Below are positions 21,935 through 31,687 of a stretch of 64,000 nucleotides of DNA, in pieces (positions within the stretch are counted from its first letter, which is position 1; every line of letters begins with the position of its first letter). The stretch spans positions 24,942-88,941 of the forward strand of contig CATLJY010000267.1 of the NCBI GenBank assembly GCA_949987705.1, given 5' to 3'. Both the position numbers and the translations under genes were made by a program. The DNA is from Thereva unica (Eukaryota; Arthropoda; Insecta; Diptera; Therevidae). The notes under the pieces were generated by a model that saw nothing but the letters and a program-made list of their open reading frames with translations, was not told the origin of the DNA and ran no database searches.

Positions 21935-22736
21935 AAGGGTCTCGATCTGTTTGTAAATGATGGTTGCTTCTGGCTCGGGTAGGAGTCACGTTCATCTTCC
22001 GCTAACTGTTGAATGGTTCGTATTGCTAGGTACGGAGCGCAGGTTACACCGAAAGTTACCGTGGTTAAGCAGTAATCCTTTAAGGGTTCTGATGGGGAAT
22101 CTCGCCATATAATTTTTTGATACTTAATATCATCAGGGTGAATCATGATTTGTCGATACATTTTGACAATGTCTGCGATGAGCACAACCTTGAATTTCCT
22201 CCATCGATTTAGGACGGCAGTCAATTCATTTTGTAGCGTGGGTCCAGTAAATAGAACGTCGTTGAGGGAGTATCCAGAACTGCTTTTCCTTGAGGCGTCA
22301 AACACCACTCGGAGGTGAGTGGAAGTACTGTCCTTGAATACTGCGTGATGAGGCAGGTAATAGCTGGTACATGACCACGTGTTGTTTTGGTATGTCATCT
22401 CATCATCAGATTCCTTGGCAGGGACCATATGTCCCAGTTCTAAGTATTCCTGTATGCACGTGGTGTATTCGTCTTTTAATGATGGGTTGGACATGAATCT
22501 TCGCTCGAGGCTTCGAAAACTTCCAATTGCTGTCGCGCGAGAGCATCCTAACGATCTCTTGTGGGATTCATCGATAAATGGTAGACGTACACAGTATTTC
22601 CCATTATCCAAGCGTTTATGAGTTGTTTTATACATTGTTTCACAGGCTTGATCTTCTTGGTTGAGTTTTGTGGTTGTGGGGACTTCCTCCACAAGCCAGA
22701 ACTTCTGGATTTGTTGGCTGAGAGTGGTTAGGGATA
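21931..22736 (-). pseudogene. BEL/Pao 2 reverse transcriptase N-terminal part, active-site box deleted
   Basis: After the LOA/I-like insertion the pol frame resumes with 'LTTLSQQIQKFWLVEEVP' and runs through 'FDASRKSSSGYSLNDVL', 'IADIVKMYRQIMI' and 'TFGVTCAPYLAIRTI'. It then reaches 'LAEDERDSYP' and leaves frame. BEL/Pao 1 has about 20 residues here including the YVDD catalytic box. In this copy they are missing and the phase changes, consistent with a deletion of roughly 60 bp near 21960-21975. The RT is therefore catalytically dead. Confidence 0.85.
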
Positions 22737-22815
22737 TATATATATAGATTTTCGAGGGATACCGAATCAGACCACTATTTGCGGGTCCCTTTTCGTCCCT
22801 CTGCCTAGAGTCATC

Positions 22816-25800
22816 TTATTGGGGTTGCAGTGGGTTGTCCCATTGCTCCCTTACTTCGACTCCCCTAGTTATCGCAAGCAGCTGATTGAAGGGAGTCTGC
22901 CTCATGTCCTCCATCCACTGGAGTCCAGTTATGGCATCCCTTTTCCTCGCCACCGCCGGACAGTGACACACTATGTGTGTGGCCGTCTCAGGTTCCTCCA
23001 GGCACATCCGACAGGTGTCATCCTCCAGAATTCCCATTCTTTTTAGGTGATACCTGAAACATCCGTGTCCTGTAATCAGTGCCACCAACCATCTGAGGGT
23101 TCTCCTTTGCATATGCAGGATCCTTCTTCTGGCTGCGGTAATCGGCAGCGTAAGCACCATCTTAGCCTGCCTACACGTGGTCATAGCGTCCCACCGTCTC
23201 CGGTGTTCCTCAGCGACCCATTTCTCGATGTAGTTCCTTACCAACCCTCTGCCAATGGCAGAGTATGGCTCCGGTCCCCAGAATTCCGAGGTTGACCCCT
23301 GTTTTGCCAGGTTGTCAGCCTTTTCGTTCCCATCGATGCCTGTATGTCCTCTAACCCAAGCTAGCGTCACGTTGTTTTGTTGCGCACACCTGTTCAGTTT
23401 TTGGACACATTCCAACGCCAGAGACGCATTAATCTCTGTCTGGTTCATGCGCTTAATCACAGCCTGATTGTCCAGTGCTATAAGGATACTTCTTCCCTGC
23501 ACCTGACCCTCATTTATGTGATCCAGCGCGTGCAGCAGAGCAAGCATTTCCGCCTGGTAGACTGAGGTGTAATTCCCCAAAGCCAGCGAGCAGGTCAGAT
23601 TTAAGTCCTCCGAGAAGACTCCCGCACCTGCTCTGCCGTCAATCTTGGATCCGTCCGTGAAGATATATATGTCTTCCGGTCTCCCTTCGGGGAGCGTTCC
23701 GTTCCCTATGAGGGTTTTATGATACCTTTCGGTCACCCTCATTTTTGTGATCCCTTCCATGGGCATCATGAGCTCCCTAATCCCTTTAATGCGATCCAGG
23801 ATCTTCATGTGCCCATATAAGGTTCCTGACGCCTGCCATGCGGCATCCCGTCTCATCCGAATCGCTGAGGCTGCCGCAGTCTTCATCACCTGGAGGTCTA
23901 ACGGCAGCAGCCCTAACAGCGCCTCCAATGCCGCGGCGGGTGTGGTGCGGAAAGCACCGCTCACACCTACGCAGGCCATTCTTTGCACCTTGTCCAAATG
24001 CCTCTTGACGGTTTTCTGTGTGGCTTTAGTCCACCAGACCACCGAGGCATAAGTTATGATGGGTCTCACCATCATGGTATATGTCCAGTATGCTAACCTC
24101 GGTGAGATACCCCACCTTAGTCCACATACTCTTCTGCACTGGTGAAGCACCCTTGTCGCCTTCTTAATCTTCTCTTCAACGTGGTATTTCCAGGTTAGTC
24201 GCGAGTCCAAGTATACACCCAGATACTTGACCATCCCAGACACCTTGATCCTCGATCCAAAAAGCATGAGGGGCTGAAAATCCAGATCTTTAATCTTCCT
24301 AGTGAAGATTATCGCGTCTGTCTTATTAGCATTTATGGTGAGGCCCTGTTCCGTACACCACTGCTCAACCACTTGGAGTGCATTCCTCATGATATCTGCC
24401 GTAGTGCTCATAAACTTGCCACGTGCCACAATCGCTACATCATCTGCATACCCAACGGTATGCACGCCCATTTCCTCTAGCCGCCTGAGCAGAGTGTCCA
24501 CAGTGATGTTCCACAGGAGGGGCGATAGCACCCCGCCCTGTGGGCATCCCTTGCTGACCCTCCCTCGAAGCCGCGAGTCTCCTGTCTGAATCCTTACCGC
24601 TCTGTTTTTCAGCATGCTGTCCACCCACCTTACAATCATAGGGCTGACCTCTCGCCTCACCAGAGCGTCTTTGAGTTTGTTGAACTGTATCTTGTCGAAG
24701 GCGCCTTCGATGTCCATAATAACGGCCATCGCTATGCCTCCGGTATACAGTTCCCCCTCGGCTACCCGCACCAGTTGGTGAAGTGCCGTTTCTGTAGATC
24801 TGCCAGCCTGGTAAGCGTGCTGGCTTCTACTTAAAGGGTGCCTCCTTAGCATAGTACTCTCCAGGTGGTCTGCCACCACTCTTTCCATTGTTTTCAACAG
24901 AAAGGATGTTAGGCTGACTGGCCTGGAGGACTTCGCCTCGGTGTAGTCCTTCTTGCCTGGCTTAGGGAGAAATACCACTTTGGTTTCCCTCCACACCGCC
25001 GGAATGTATCCTGTTGCTAGACAGGTAACGAATATTCCCCTAAGCCTGGGTGCAATGACATCTTTGCCCCATTGAAGCAGCGCAGGGAATATTCCGTCAC
25101 GCCCCGATGTCTTGAAGGGAGAGAATGTGTCTATTGCACGTCTCACCCCTTCCTCCGTCACCACCCTGTTAGCCTCCTCTCGGTTCATCCTTGTAGCCAT
25201 TCTGTTACGAATAGTCCAAGATTTACCCGAGACATAGCTGCCAGGAAAGTGAACTTCCATCAGGATCTTGTTGGTTTCCTCCAGCGTCTCCGTCATCCTC
25301 CCCGACGGGTCACGAACGAGTCCGACTTTGGAGACCGGGTCCCTGGAGATCATTTTCTGAAGTCTGCTGGCCTCAGATATGCTCTCCATGCTCGAGCAGA
25401 AGTTCCTCCACGACTCCCTTTTCCGTCGTCGCAGAGTTTGTTTCATTTCTCTTTTCTTGGCTTTGTAATTCTCCCAGGCAACCGGGTCATTGCACCTCAT
25501 CGCTTGGTTGAAAGCCTTTCTGACCTCTTTCTTCAGTTTCTCCAGCTCTCTACACCACCAGGGTGTGGGATCATGGTCATCCACTGACGTAAGAGGACAC
25601 GCCACTCGAAAAGCGTTCTCTATCGCTGTCTGCAGGACATGCAACTGAGACTCTGCTTCTCTTGTGGTTTTCGGTGCCCTTGGCACGCGCTCCCCGAGAT
25701 TCCTGCGCAACATTTCAGTATATCTAGACGTGTCCGTGTTGCGGGGAATTCTCGTTGTTCTAATTCCGTCTCCCCTGCCCGGGGTTCCGTACTCTATCTC

Positions 25801-26493
25801 AAATGAAATGGCTCTGTGATCTGACATAGTCGTCCGATCCATCACCTCCCAGTTGGTCAATCTTGTCAACATCCGGTTGCTGCATAGAGTTATATCTATG
25901 ACTTCCCTTCGTCTAGCATCGACGAAGGTTGGTTCTACCCCTCTATTTGCAATAACTAGATTGTTGCATTCCACAAATTCGAGCAAAGCCTCTCCTCTAT
26001 GGTTGTCGTTGGTGCTTCCCCACACCGTGTTGTGTGCATTTGCGTCGCAACCAACTATTAACCCTGTGCCTTTTTCGCCACAGGTAATAACCAGAATTTC
26101 CAACTCCCTGGTGGGCGGAGGATCTGGCGAATCGTACGGAAGGTAGGCTGAGGCTAGAATGAAAGCCCCACTTCCAGTACCTACGCGTACTGCTGTGAGA
26201 TCTGGTGTGCACAAGTGCGGCAGTAAAACCGCCTGCACTCCGTGTTTCACCAGCACACACGTCCTCACTCTTTCATTCGCATTGGGAACGTACAGAGTGT
26301 CAAAGCCCCCAGATAGTCCCCTAATCCTACCCTTGTAGATCCAGGGTTCCTGTATGAGAGCAATATCCAGCTTCATCTCACCGAAGCCTCGCGTCATCAT
26401 TGCTGATGCTGCTCTGCTATGGTGTAGATTCAACTGGCAAACCTTTAATTGCCGGAACTGGCCCACCTCCCGCCCAGCTGACGAGGATTCCAT
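22816..26493 (-). CDS. Non-LTR ORF2: endonuclease, reverse transcriptase, RNase H (LOA/I-like)
   Basis: A 1225-residue intact frame. The N-terminal AP endonuclease (about 15-235) has 'VCQLNLHHSRAAS', 'ALIQEPWI', 'GCDANAHNTVWGS' and 'MSDHRAISFE'. The RT (about 450-730) has 'SSRPVSLTSFLLKTMERV', 'DIEGAFDKI', 'GCPQGGVLSPLLWN' and 'GYADDVAIVA'. An RNase H domain (about 945-1080) has 'IFTDGSKIDGRAGAG', 'YQAEMLALLHAL', 'ALDNQAVI' and 'WVRGHTGIDGNEKAD', with all four acidic sites visible. The end has a Cys/His 'CRMCLEEPETATHIVCHC' knuckle. The RNase H domain separates it from CR1/Jockey elements and points to the I/LOA/R1 group. Confidence 0.92.
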   Translation of the reverse strand: MESSSAGREVGQFRQLKVCQLNLHHSRAASAMMTRGFGEMKLDIALIQEPWIYKGRIRGLSGGFDTLYVPNANERVRTCVLVKHGVQAVLLPHLCTPDLTAVRVGTGSGAFILASAYLPYDSPDPPPTRELEILVITCGEKGTGLIVGCDANAHNTVWGSTNDNHRGEALLEFVECNNLVIANRGVEPTFVDARRREVIDITLCSNRMLTRLTNWEVMDRTTMSDHRAISFEIEYGTPGRGDGIRTTRIPRNTDTSRYTEMLRRNLGERVPRAPKTTREAESQLHVLQTAIENAFRVACPLTSVDDHDPTPWWCRELEKLKKEVRKAFNQAMRCNDPVAWENYKAKKREMKQTLRRRKRESWRNFCSSMESISEASRLQKMISRDPVSKVGLVRDPSGRMTETLEETNKILMEVHFPGSYVSGKSWTIRNRMATRMNREEANRVVTEEGVRRAIDTFSPFKTSGRDGIFPALLQWGKDVIAPRLRGIFVTCLATGYIPAVWRETKVVFLPKPGKKDYTEAKSSRPVSLTSFLLKTMERVVADHLESTMLRRHPLSRSQHAYQAGRSTETALHQLVRVAEGELYTGGIAMAVIMDIEGAFDKIQFNKLKDALVRREVSPMIVRWVDSMLKNRAVRIQTGDSRLRGRVSKGCPQGGVLSPLLWNITVDTLLRRLEEMGVHTVGYADDVAIVARGKFMSTTADIMRNALQVVEQWCTEQGLTINANKTDAIIFTRKIKDLDFQPLMLFGSRIKVSGMVKYLGVYLDSRLTWKYHVEEKIKKATRVLHQCRRVCGLRWGISPRLAYWTYTMMVRPIITYASVVWWTKATQKTVKRHLDKVQRMACVGVSGAFRTTPAAALEALLGLLPLDLQVMKTAAASAIRMRRDAAWQASGTLYGHMKILDRIKGIRELMMPMEGITKMRVTERYHKTLIGNGTLPEGRPEDIYIFTDGSKIDGRAGAGVFSEDLNLTCSLALGNYTSVYQAEMLALLHALDHINEGQVQGRSILIALDNQAVIKRMNQTEINASLALECVQKLNRCAQQNNVTLAWVRGHTGIDGNEKADNLAKQGSTSEFWGPEPYSAIGRGLVRNYIEKWVAEEHRRRWDAMTTCRQAKMVLTLPITAARRRILHMQRRTLRWLVALITGHGCFRYHLKRMGILEDDTCRMCLEEPETATHIVCHCPAVARKRDAITGLQWMEDMRQTPFNQLLAITRGVEVREQWDNPLQPQ

Positions 26494-26494
26494 T

Positions 26495-27691
26495 TCACTG
26501 GTCCCCTTGTTCAGCTGCCTTTCCGGCCGGCTCTACCATTTCCTCCGGCTTGTCCTTCTGGAATCGCACGTAGGCAAGGTCCAGCCCGCAGTTGAGTTTC
26601 CCCCCTGCACGCCTGACCGCCTCCGCCTCCTCCTTCGGACACCATACGGTGAGAATGGTACCGCCGTTTTTCGCGTCACCATATCTGCCTATGCGACTGA
26701 CCCTCCACTTAGAAGTGTCCGTCACACAGGCATTTTGACGGCGTAATCTGGCTAGGATGGTTTCCTTGCTCTCCGGCGAACCGGGAACTCGGATGATCAT
26801 CCTCCTCACATCCTTAAGGATGTGAAGGCGCTCCACTCTCAGATTGACTCCTTCCCATAGGTCAGTCATCTTTCCGACAGCTTCGTACAGCCAGGCCTTG
26901 GATTTTTGGTTCACGCACCTGAGTGCAATGACCCCGTCCTCCAAGTCTACCTCGGTAATACCGATGTCGCCAGCGTTGTCAGGCAGAGAGTCTAGTGCCT
27001 TGAGCAGGGCCGCTTTAAAAACGGTTACCTGCTTCGTGCCCAGACCCTCCTCCCTTCCATCGTCGGTCACACCCAAACGGAGGTCACAGCCTGCTATGCC
27101 TGCGTAGGTATTCTCCGCCACAGGCTCCGCACGCACGACCCCCGAGACAGAAGGGTTGACTCCTCCCTGTTTTGCAGGTTGAGGTTGTCCACCCTTCCTT
27201 TCCCTGGCCTTATCCTCCCCTTCGACAGTAGTACCCACGGCTGAGGTGCAGAGACTTTCACCTCTAAACCTCTTCGTGGGTCCCACCTCCTCCGGAGTGG
27301 ACTCGGCGGATCCCCCAACAGAGGAAGTTGCCTTCTTCTGTTTCCTGCGCTCCCTCTTCCTCTTCTGCTTCAGCTGCTTTCGCAGCCTCACATCCGAGTC
27401 GGATTCCTGCGCTAACGTAGGCCCAGAGCCGGCTGACCTCTTGACACATTGCTGCATCGCATTGTCCACCTTCTCTGAGCATACCTCCAGGTTCAGCTTC
27501 ACTAGCTCGCTCGCCGCCGCTTCTACGCTTTCCTGCGTGACTGCGTTGACATGCGAGTCGTCCACTTCCCTGTTCCTCTTAAGCAATAGATGGCCTCCCC
27601 CAGAATCCATGAGGCCGACCTCCGTAGAGGGTGGATTTCCCTGGCTTGCAGGTTTACCACCTGGGGTACAAATTCCCATTGTTGTGTCCAT
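26495..27691 (-). CDS. Non-LTR ORF1 (LOA/I-like)
   Basis: 398 residues, ending one base before the ORF2 ATG (TGA at 26497-26495, ATG at 26493), so ORF2 is probably translated by reinitiation. A charged, disordered N-terminal half with a lysine/arginine cluster ('RKQLKQKRKRERRKQKK') precedes a C-terminal domain with 'ITEVDLEDGVIALRC' and 'RMIIRVPGSPESKETILARL'. These are two RRM-like segments common in ORF1 proteins of this group. I do not see CCHC knuckles. Role: binding element RNA. Confidence 0.78.
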   Translation of the reverse strand: MDTTMGICTPGGKPASQGNPPSTEVGLMDSGGGHLLLKRNREVDDSHVNAVTQESVEAAASELVKLNLEVCSEKVDNAMQQCVKRSAGSGPTLAQESDSDVRLRKQLKQKRKRERRKQKKATSSVGGSAESTPEEVGPTKRFRGESLCTSAVGTTVEGEDKARERKGGQPQPAKQGGVNPSVSGVVRAEPVAENTYAGIAGCDLRLGVTDDGREEGLGTKQVTVFKAALLKALDSLPDNAGDIGITEVDLEDGVIALRCVNQKSKAWLYEAVGKMTDLWEGVNLRVERLHILKDVRRMIIRVPGSPESKETILARLRRQNACVTDTSKWRVSRIGRYGDAKNGGTILTVWCPKEEAEAVRRAGGKLNCGLDLAYVRFQKDKPEEMVEPAGKAAEQGDQ

Positions 27692-27723
27692 TGCTTTTAA
27701 GTATCTATCTTAGTCAGGGCGTC

Positions 27724-29661
27724 CTAACGGGACCACACAAGCCTCACCACCACGTCAAGGTGTAGATACATCGGTGAGGTTAGGGATACTATTGAAGAGA
27801 ATGTGTTGATCTTGGTCGAGTGACAGTCCTCTCTACATGTTTCTCCACTTAGTATCCAACCAAGAATCGTATTTTGAGCCACAGGTTGACCCTTCAGGCC
27901 TTTGCGAAGATTGGGTAAGAGAAGTGACCCATAAATCTCTGCACCAAGAATGACGTCGATACGGCCTGGTCGATCAAATGTAGGATCAGCCAGCTTGAGC
28001 CCTTGTATATGATTCCACTCGGTGGATGTGATAGGTTGGGATGGTAATTGGCTGGTTAGGTTCTTGAGGACTAACGCAGTCACATCCATCGTAAAGCTGT
28101 GTGCTGGAACTACTAGAGCTGTTTTCACCATGGTCTCAGCTGTCCCCACTTCGGCTTGTCCTACTCCGAATATTGGTGCGGTAATACGCCTTTTAGGCAA
28201 CGCTAATGTTTGAACGGCGTATTCCGTCATAAATGATGACTGTGAGCCTGGGTCAAGGAGTGCTCTGAATGTTCGCTGTATACCATGCGTTCCTTGCAGT
28301 GTTATAAGGGCTGTATAGAGAAGGACTTCTCTATGGGTTGACGAATGCAATGCGTTTACTTGGACTTGCGGGACAGACGTTTGAGTTGTATTAGCGATGT
28401 CTCGCGCATGTGGAGTCGTGTGGATAGGACTTGCCTCTGGTTTAGTGGGATTAACATGGAGAAGCGAATGATGTCGTTTCTTGCAATGGATGCAGGTATG
28501 TCTACTAGGACAGGCTGAGGCACGATGTCCGCGTCCTAAGCAGTTAATACATAGGCCACTACGTCGCACGATGACGTTCTTTTCGGTGAAAGGGAGCGCG
28601 ATGAACTGTGGGCAATTCCTCAATGAATGGTCCTTTCCGCAATGCGCACATGTAGAAGTCTGATTGACGACGAATGACTGAATTCGGGAGATAGGTTTGC
28701 TTTGCTGGATGCTTCTAGTTGGCTTTGATTTGGTTGAATCGATAGCCTCCAGCGTACGAAAGCGCGTTTCTAGAAATTGCTTTAGAGTGTCGAAAGAAGG
28801 TAGCTTATTATCACTGGCAATTTGTTGTTCCCAGAGCTGCAAGGAGTCTCTAGGCAATTTCCTAGTCACGATATAAATTAGCATTAGATCAAAGATATCC
28901 TGTACATCTAGATTCTGCAGATTTTGGACACTTTCCGTGGTAGTGTCGAGTAATTTTTTAACTGAATCGGCGTTTTCGCTAGCTTGGGCCTGGTTAAACA
29001 ATTTATCGAGTTGAACGTGTACTAACATTCTTTTATTGTCAAACCGTTCCTTCAAAATATTCCAAGCTGTCTCGTAATTGAGGTCGGTGATTGCGAAGCC
29101 TTGAATGAGTCGCGCAGCCTCACCATGGGTACTTGCCTTCAAGTAATGTAGTTTTTCGGCATTAGACAAGTTTCTCTTATTATGTATGAGGGCTACAAAC
29201 AGATCGTGGAACGATGTCCACTCGGCATAGTTTCCGGAAAAGCTTGGTAATGAAATGCGAGGGAGTTTTAGCGAAGTTTCTGCTCCTGGATCAATATTGG
29301 CGTTTGATCCAGGGGAACCCGATGGAGCACAATTTTGTATAGAAAGGGTGGTTTTCGAAGTTTCTGCTGATGATATCAGGTCTTCCAATTCACCCACGTG
29401 AAGCAGGTAGACTTCCTCTGTTTCCATGAAGGTTGGTCCTGATATATAGTCAGCTACGGCTTCGATGGGTTTTTCCTCTGCGGCCGCATCTACTAAGGTG
29501 GAATGATTAATTGAAATTTGTTCCCATAACGAATTCACGCGAGCAAGACGCCTTTTAAGATACTGGGTCGTCTTCCGTGTTTTCGAGTCCTTTCCGTAAT
29601 TTCTGAGGGAGTTTTGTAGATCCTCGACTAATATTTCTTGCTTTTTTATAAGTTTATCCAT
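27724..29661 (-). CDS. BEL/Pao 2 Gag and aspartic protease (frame runs into the nested element)
   Basis: 645-residue frame, of which everything upstream of 27789 is BEL. Gag capsid-like region (about 130-300: 'LKLPRISLPSFSGNYAEWTSF', 'LKASTHGEAARLIQGF') is followed by three Cys/His knuckles ('CAHCGKDHSLRNC', 'CINCLGRGHRASAC', 'CIHCKKRHHSLLH'). A retropepsin follows with 'FRALLDPGSQSSF' (catalytic Asp) and ends with 'NTILGWILSGE'. In an uninterrupted element the frame would continue into RT. Here the last codons and stop come from the LOA/I-like leader. Confidence 0.9.
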   Translation of the reverse strand: MDKLIKKQEILVEDLQNSLRNYGKDSKTRKTTQYLKRRLARVNSLWEQISINHSTLVDAAAEEKPIEAVADYISGPTFMETEEVYLLHVGELEDLISSAETSKTTLSIQNCAPSGSPGSNANIDPGAETSLKLPRISLPSFSGNYAEWTSFHDLFVALIHNKRNLSNAEKLHYLKASTHGEAARLIQGFAITDLNYETAWNILKERFDNKRMLVHVQLDKLFNQAQASENADSVKKLLDTTTESVQNLQNLDVQDIFDLMLIYIVTRKLPRDSLQLWEQQIASDNKLPSFDTLKQFLETRFRTLEAIDSTKSKPTRSIQQSKPISRIQSFVVNQTSTCAHCGKDHSLRNCPQFIALPFTEKNVIVRRSGLCINCLGRGHRASACPSRHTCIHCKKRHHSLLHVNPTKPEASPIHTTPHARDIANTTQTSVPQVQVNALHSSTHREVLLYTALITLQGTHGIQRTFRALLDPGSQSSFMTEYAVQTLALPKRRITAPIFGVGQAEVGTAETMVKTALVVPAHSFTMDVTALVLKNLTSQLPSQPITSTEWNHIQGLKLADPTFDRPGRIDVILGAEIYGSLLLPNLRKGLKGQPVAQNTILGWILSGETCREDCHSTKINTFSSIVSLTSPMYLHLDVVVRLVWSR

Positions 29662-29778
29662 GATTGGATTCAGCGATAGTTCGACAATAAACTCTGATTA
29701 AGACCTTGACGATGCAGGCAGTTCTCTAAGTCACGTTAAATCACTGAATATATTTATTATACCGGAATCTTGACTAAT

Positions 29779-29796
29779 ATCCGGCTCGAAGGACCA
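29779..29796 (-). promoter_or_regulatory. Primer-binding site, tRNA-Tyr
   Basis: On the plus strand this reads ATCCGGCTCGAAGGACCA, which equals the 3' end of animal tRNA-Tyr (...ATCCGGCTCGAAGGA) plus CCA. It is 2 bp inside the 5' LTR, the expected spot for minus-strand DNA priming. The tRNA match is from memory of tRNA-Tyr sequence. Confidence 0.8.
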
Positions 29797-29798
29797 AA

Positions 29799-31109
29799 TG
29801 TTCGGGGCTATGGTAGCCTGTTTGAACAATTCAGTGATTATAACAATAACTTAGAGTGAAAGACTGCGGCAATAATTCAACTTGTCACTTTATTTCAAAA
29901 TTTAATTTCACAAAATTCGCTAATTATTACCTTTCAAAATTCAATTTAACAAAATTCGCTAATTATTACCTTAACTAAATCTAAATGTAAATCAATTCAA
30001 CTTCACTATATACTTATGTTTATTTATTATATTTTCAAGCTTAGAAATTCCTGTAGTTGTAGATGGCCCTGACTGGTTTCTCTGCAGTTGGTGTGAATCT
30101 CTGCTATTCTGCAATCGGTATGAATATCTCTTCCAGCTATTCCGTGTATTAAATTTATTGGATTTTGTACATTAGCATCAATCCGACTAATGTATTCAAT
30201 AGTTTCCTGAAATTTGAACTAATAGTTAGTTGTTAGAGAGTCACATTAAACTCAGGGCGATTAATGTAACCGTGAAATTATATCAGCTCAATACGGCTAA
30301 TATATTAGAAATTCGCAAATTATATCAGCTCAATACGGCTAATATATTAGAAATTCGCATTACCTAAAATTCGTATAATGCGATCGAGATGAGACTATTA
30401 GCTGCGCAAATTATATCAGCTCAATACGGCTAATATATTAGAAATTCGCATTACCTAAAATTCGTATAATGCGATCGAGATGAGACCACTAGCTGCAAAT
30501 AGCGACTTCTTCTACCATCAAGCCGTGTAGAAGATCAAGAGTGATCTGAAGCTTTTGGGCAACGCGCTTCGATATTTATTTGCTCCACTGTAATGCGTCA
30601 GTGGAACCTGGTGGGGAGCTTTAGAACTTGTGGTGGATCGTGTTTCCTTAGCGGAGCTTGGTGGGGAGCTTCAGAACTGGTTGTGGATCGTGTTTCCTAT
30701 GTGTGCGTCAGTGTTGACACTTGGCTGTCAATTCTGTCTGCTCGGTAGGTTTTATTATTATTTTTTATATATAGTTTAATTTAATTATTTTCCTTTTTTC
30801 TCCCTTTAGGGTTTTAATGGGAGCCGTCTGTCGACGTTGAAGTGGAGAATTGGATTTTGTTTTTCTCGGGGTTATCAGATAAGTATTTTATTTTATAAGA
30901 ATTAATACTTTGTGGTGATTTTATTTTCTTTTAGGGTAGCTGCTGCTGGACGGTTTTTACCCTTTTTTTGAATGTTTTTTGGAAGACAATTTTGTATGCG
31001 GAGGATACATATATAGGATTTTGTATGCGGACAATGGTAAGTATGTTAAAATATATGACCTTATAATTATTGTTATGTATTTTTTAGGTACTTATTGGAA
31101 GATCGAACA
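29799..31109 (-). repeat. 5' LTR of BEL/Pao 2
   Basis: 1311 bp, apparently identical to 17146-18456. Drives the element on the minus strand. Confidence 0.92.
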
Positions 31110-31364
31110 CATACAGATGTTTTTTCATAACTGGAATATCTTCAATAAAAGCCAATTTTAATTCTTTTACTGTAATTGAAAGAGCAACTTTTTTTGTTAT
31201 CTTAAAAGTCTTCTTCTCGCATTTTACAGTTTTTTCTTCAATAACAGACTTCCATTGAGAATATGTCACAGAAGCTGTATCTCATCACCTGGCTCAAGTG
31301 TTGGATTTTTGCATTTCTCACACACACCATTCTGAACATGAAAGGAGGCGTTTTTGTTTCTTAA
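31110..31364 (-). pseudogene. Transposase-like gene, fragment between BEL/Pao 2 and the small element
   Basis: Minus-strand coding in 31269-31115 ('CEKKTFKITKKVALSITVKELKLAF' region, ending 'PVMKKHLY') continues directly into 17145 and below if the BEL element is removed. Upstream, at 31350-31280, the words 'KKQKRLL' and 'CEKCKNPTLEPGDEI' are readable in different frames, so the region has decayed. Confidence 0.55.
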
Positions 31365-31687
31365 TGAGGCTTGTTACACGGCATAACACTTTCCTGCTGT
31401 AACAAACCGGTTTGTGCGTGTTATACGAATTTCACGATAAACTGACTGTTCTGCATTTTTTCGTGTAACAATTCTAATGTCTATGTAGTTGTGTACAAAC
31501 TTTAAGTCATTTTCGTAGACCCCGAGAATGAAATTATGATTGTGTTAGTGTGTTGCTCTGTGCAGTCGAGAATTTTTTGGGATGCACAAGTAACAAACTT
31601 CCCCGCGACCCCTTGCCTATAAAACCGGTTTATTGGAATTGTTGGAAGTGTTGATGGAAGAAATGTTATGCCGTGTAACTCGCCTCA
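31365..31687. mobile_element. Small inverted-repeat element in the transposase-like gene
   Basis: The ends are inverted copies: TGAGGC..GTTACACGGCATAACA at 31365-31388 and its reverse complement at 31665-31687. Further inward 'aaaccggttt' pairs on both sides. It is about 320 bp and non-coding. The target duplication could not be resolved. Confidence 0.65.

Larger units (their letters stand above)
22737..27777 (-). mobile_element. LOA/I-like non-LTR retrotransposon, full length, 11-bp target duplication
   Basis: Inserted in the gag-pol frame of BEL/Pao 2. GGTTAGGGATA (plus strand) flanks it at 22726-22736 and 27778-27788. It is 5041 bp with a 5' leader, ORF1 (27691-26495), ORF2 (26493-22816), a short 3' UTR and a (TA)n tail rather than poly-A. 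Both ORFs are open and ends are complete, so it looks young. Its GC content is visibly higher than the host DNA. Confidence 0.9.
17146..31109 (-). mobile_element. BEL/Pao retrotransposon 2, complete with LTRs, 5-bp target duplication CATAC
   Basis: Two 1311-bp LTRs enclose, in minus-strand order, a tRNA-Tyr primer-binding site, Gag-protease, a LOA/I-like insertion, reverse transcriptase, RNase H-integrase and an extra ORF. LTR ends are TGTTCG...CGAACA. CATAC is duplicated at 17141-17145 and 31110-31114. The LTR offset is a constant 12653 bp at both ends with no visible mismatches, implying a recent insertion. Without the nested element it is about 8.9 kb, normal for BEL. Confidence 0.93.

Noticed and set aside
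22819..27713. Many plus-strand ORFs of 60-170 codons
   Set aside because: Antisense shadows of the GC-rich LOA/I-like ORFs.
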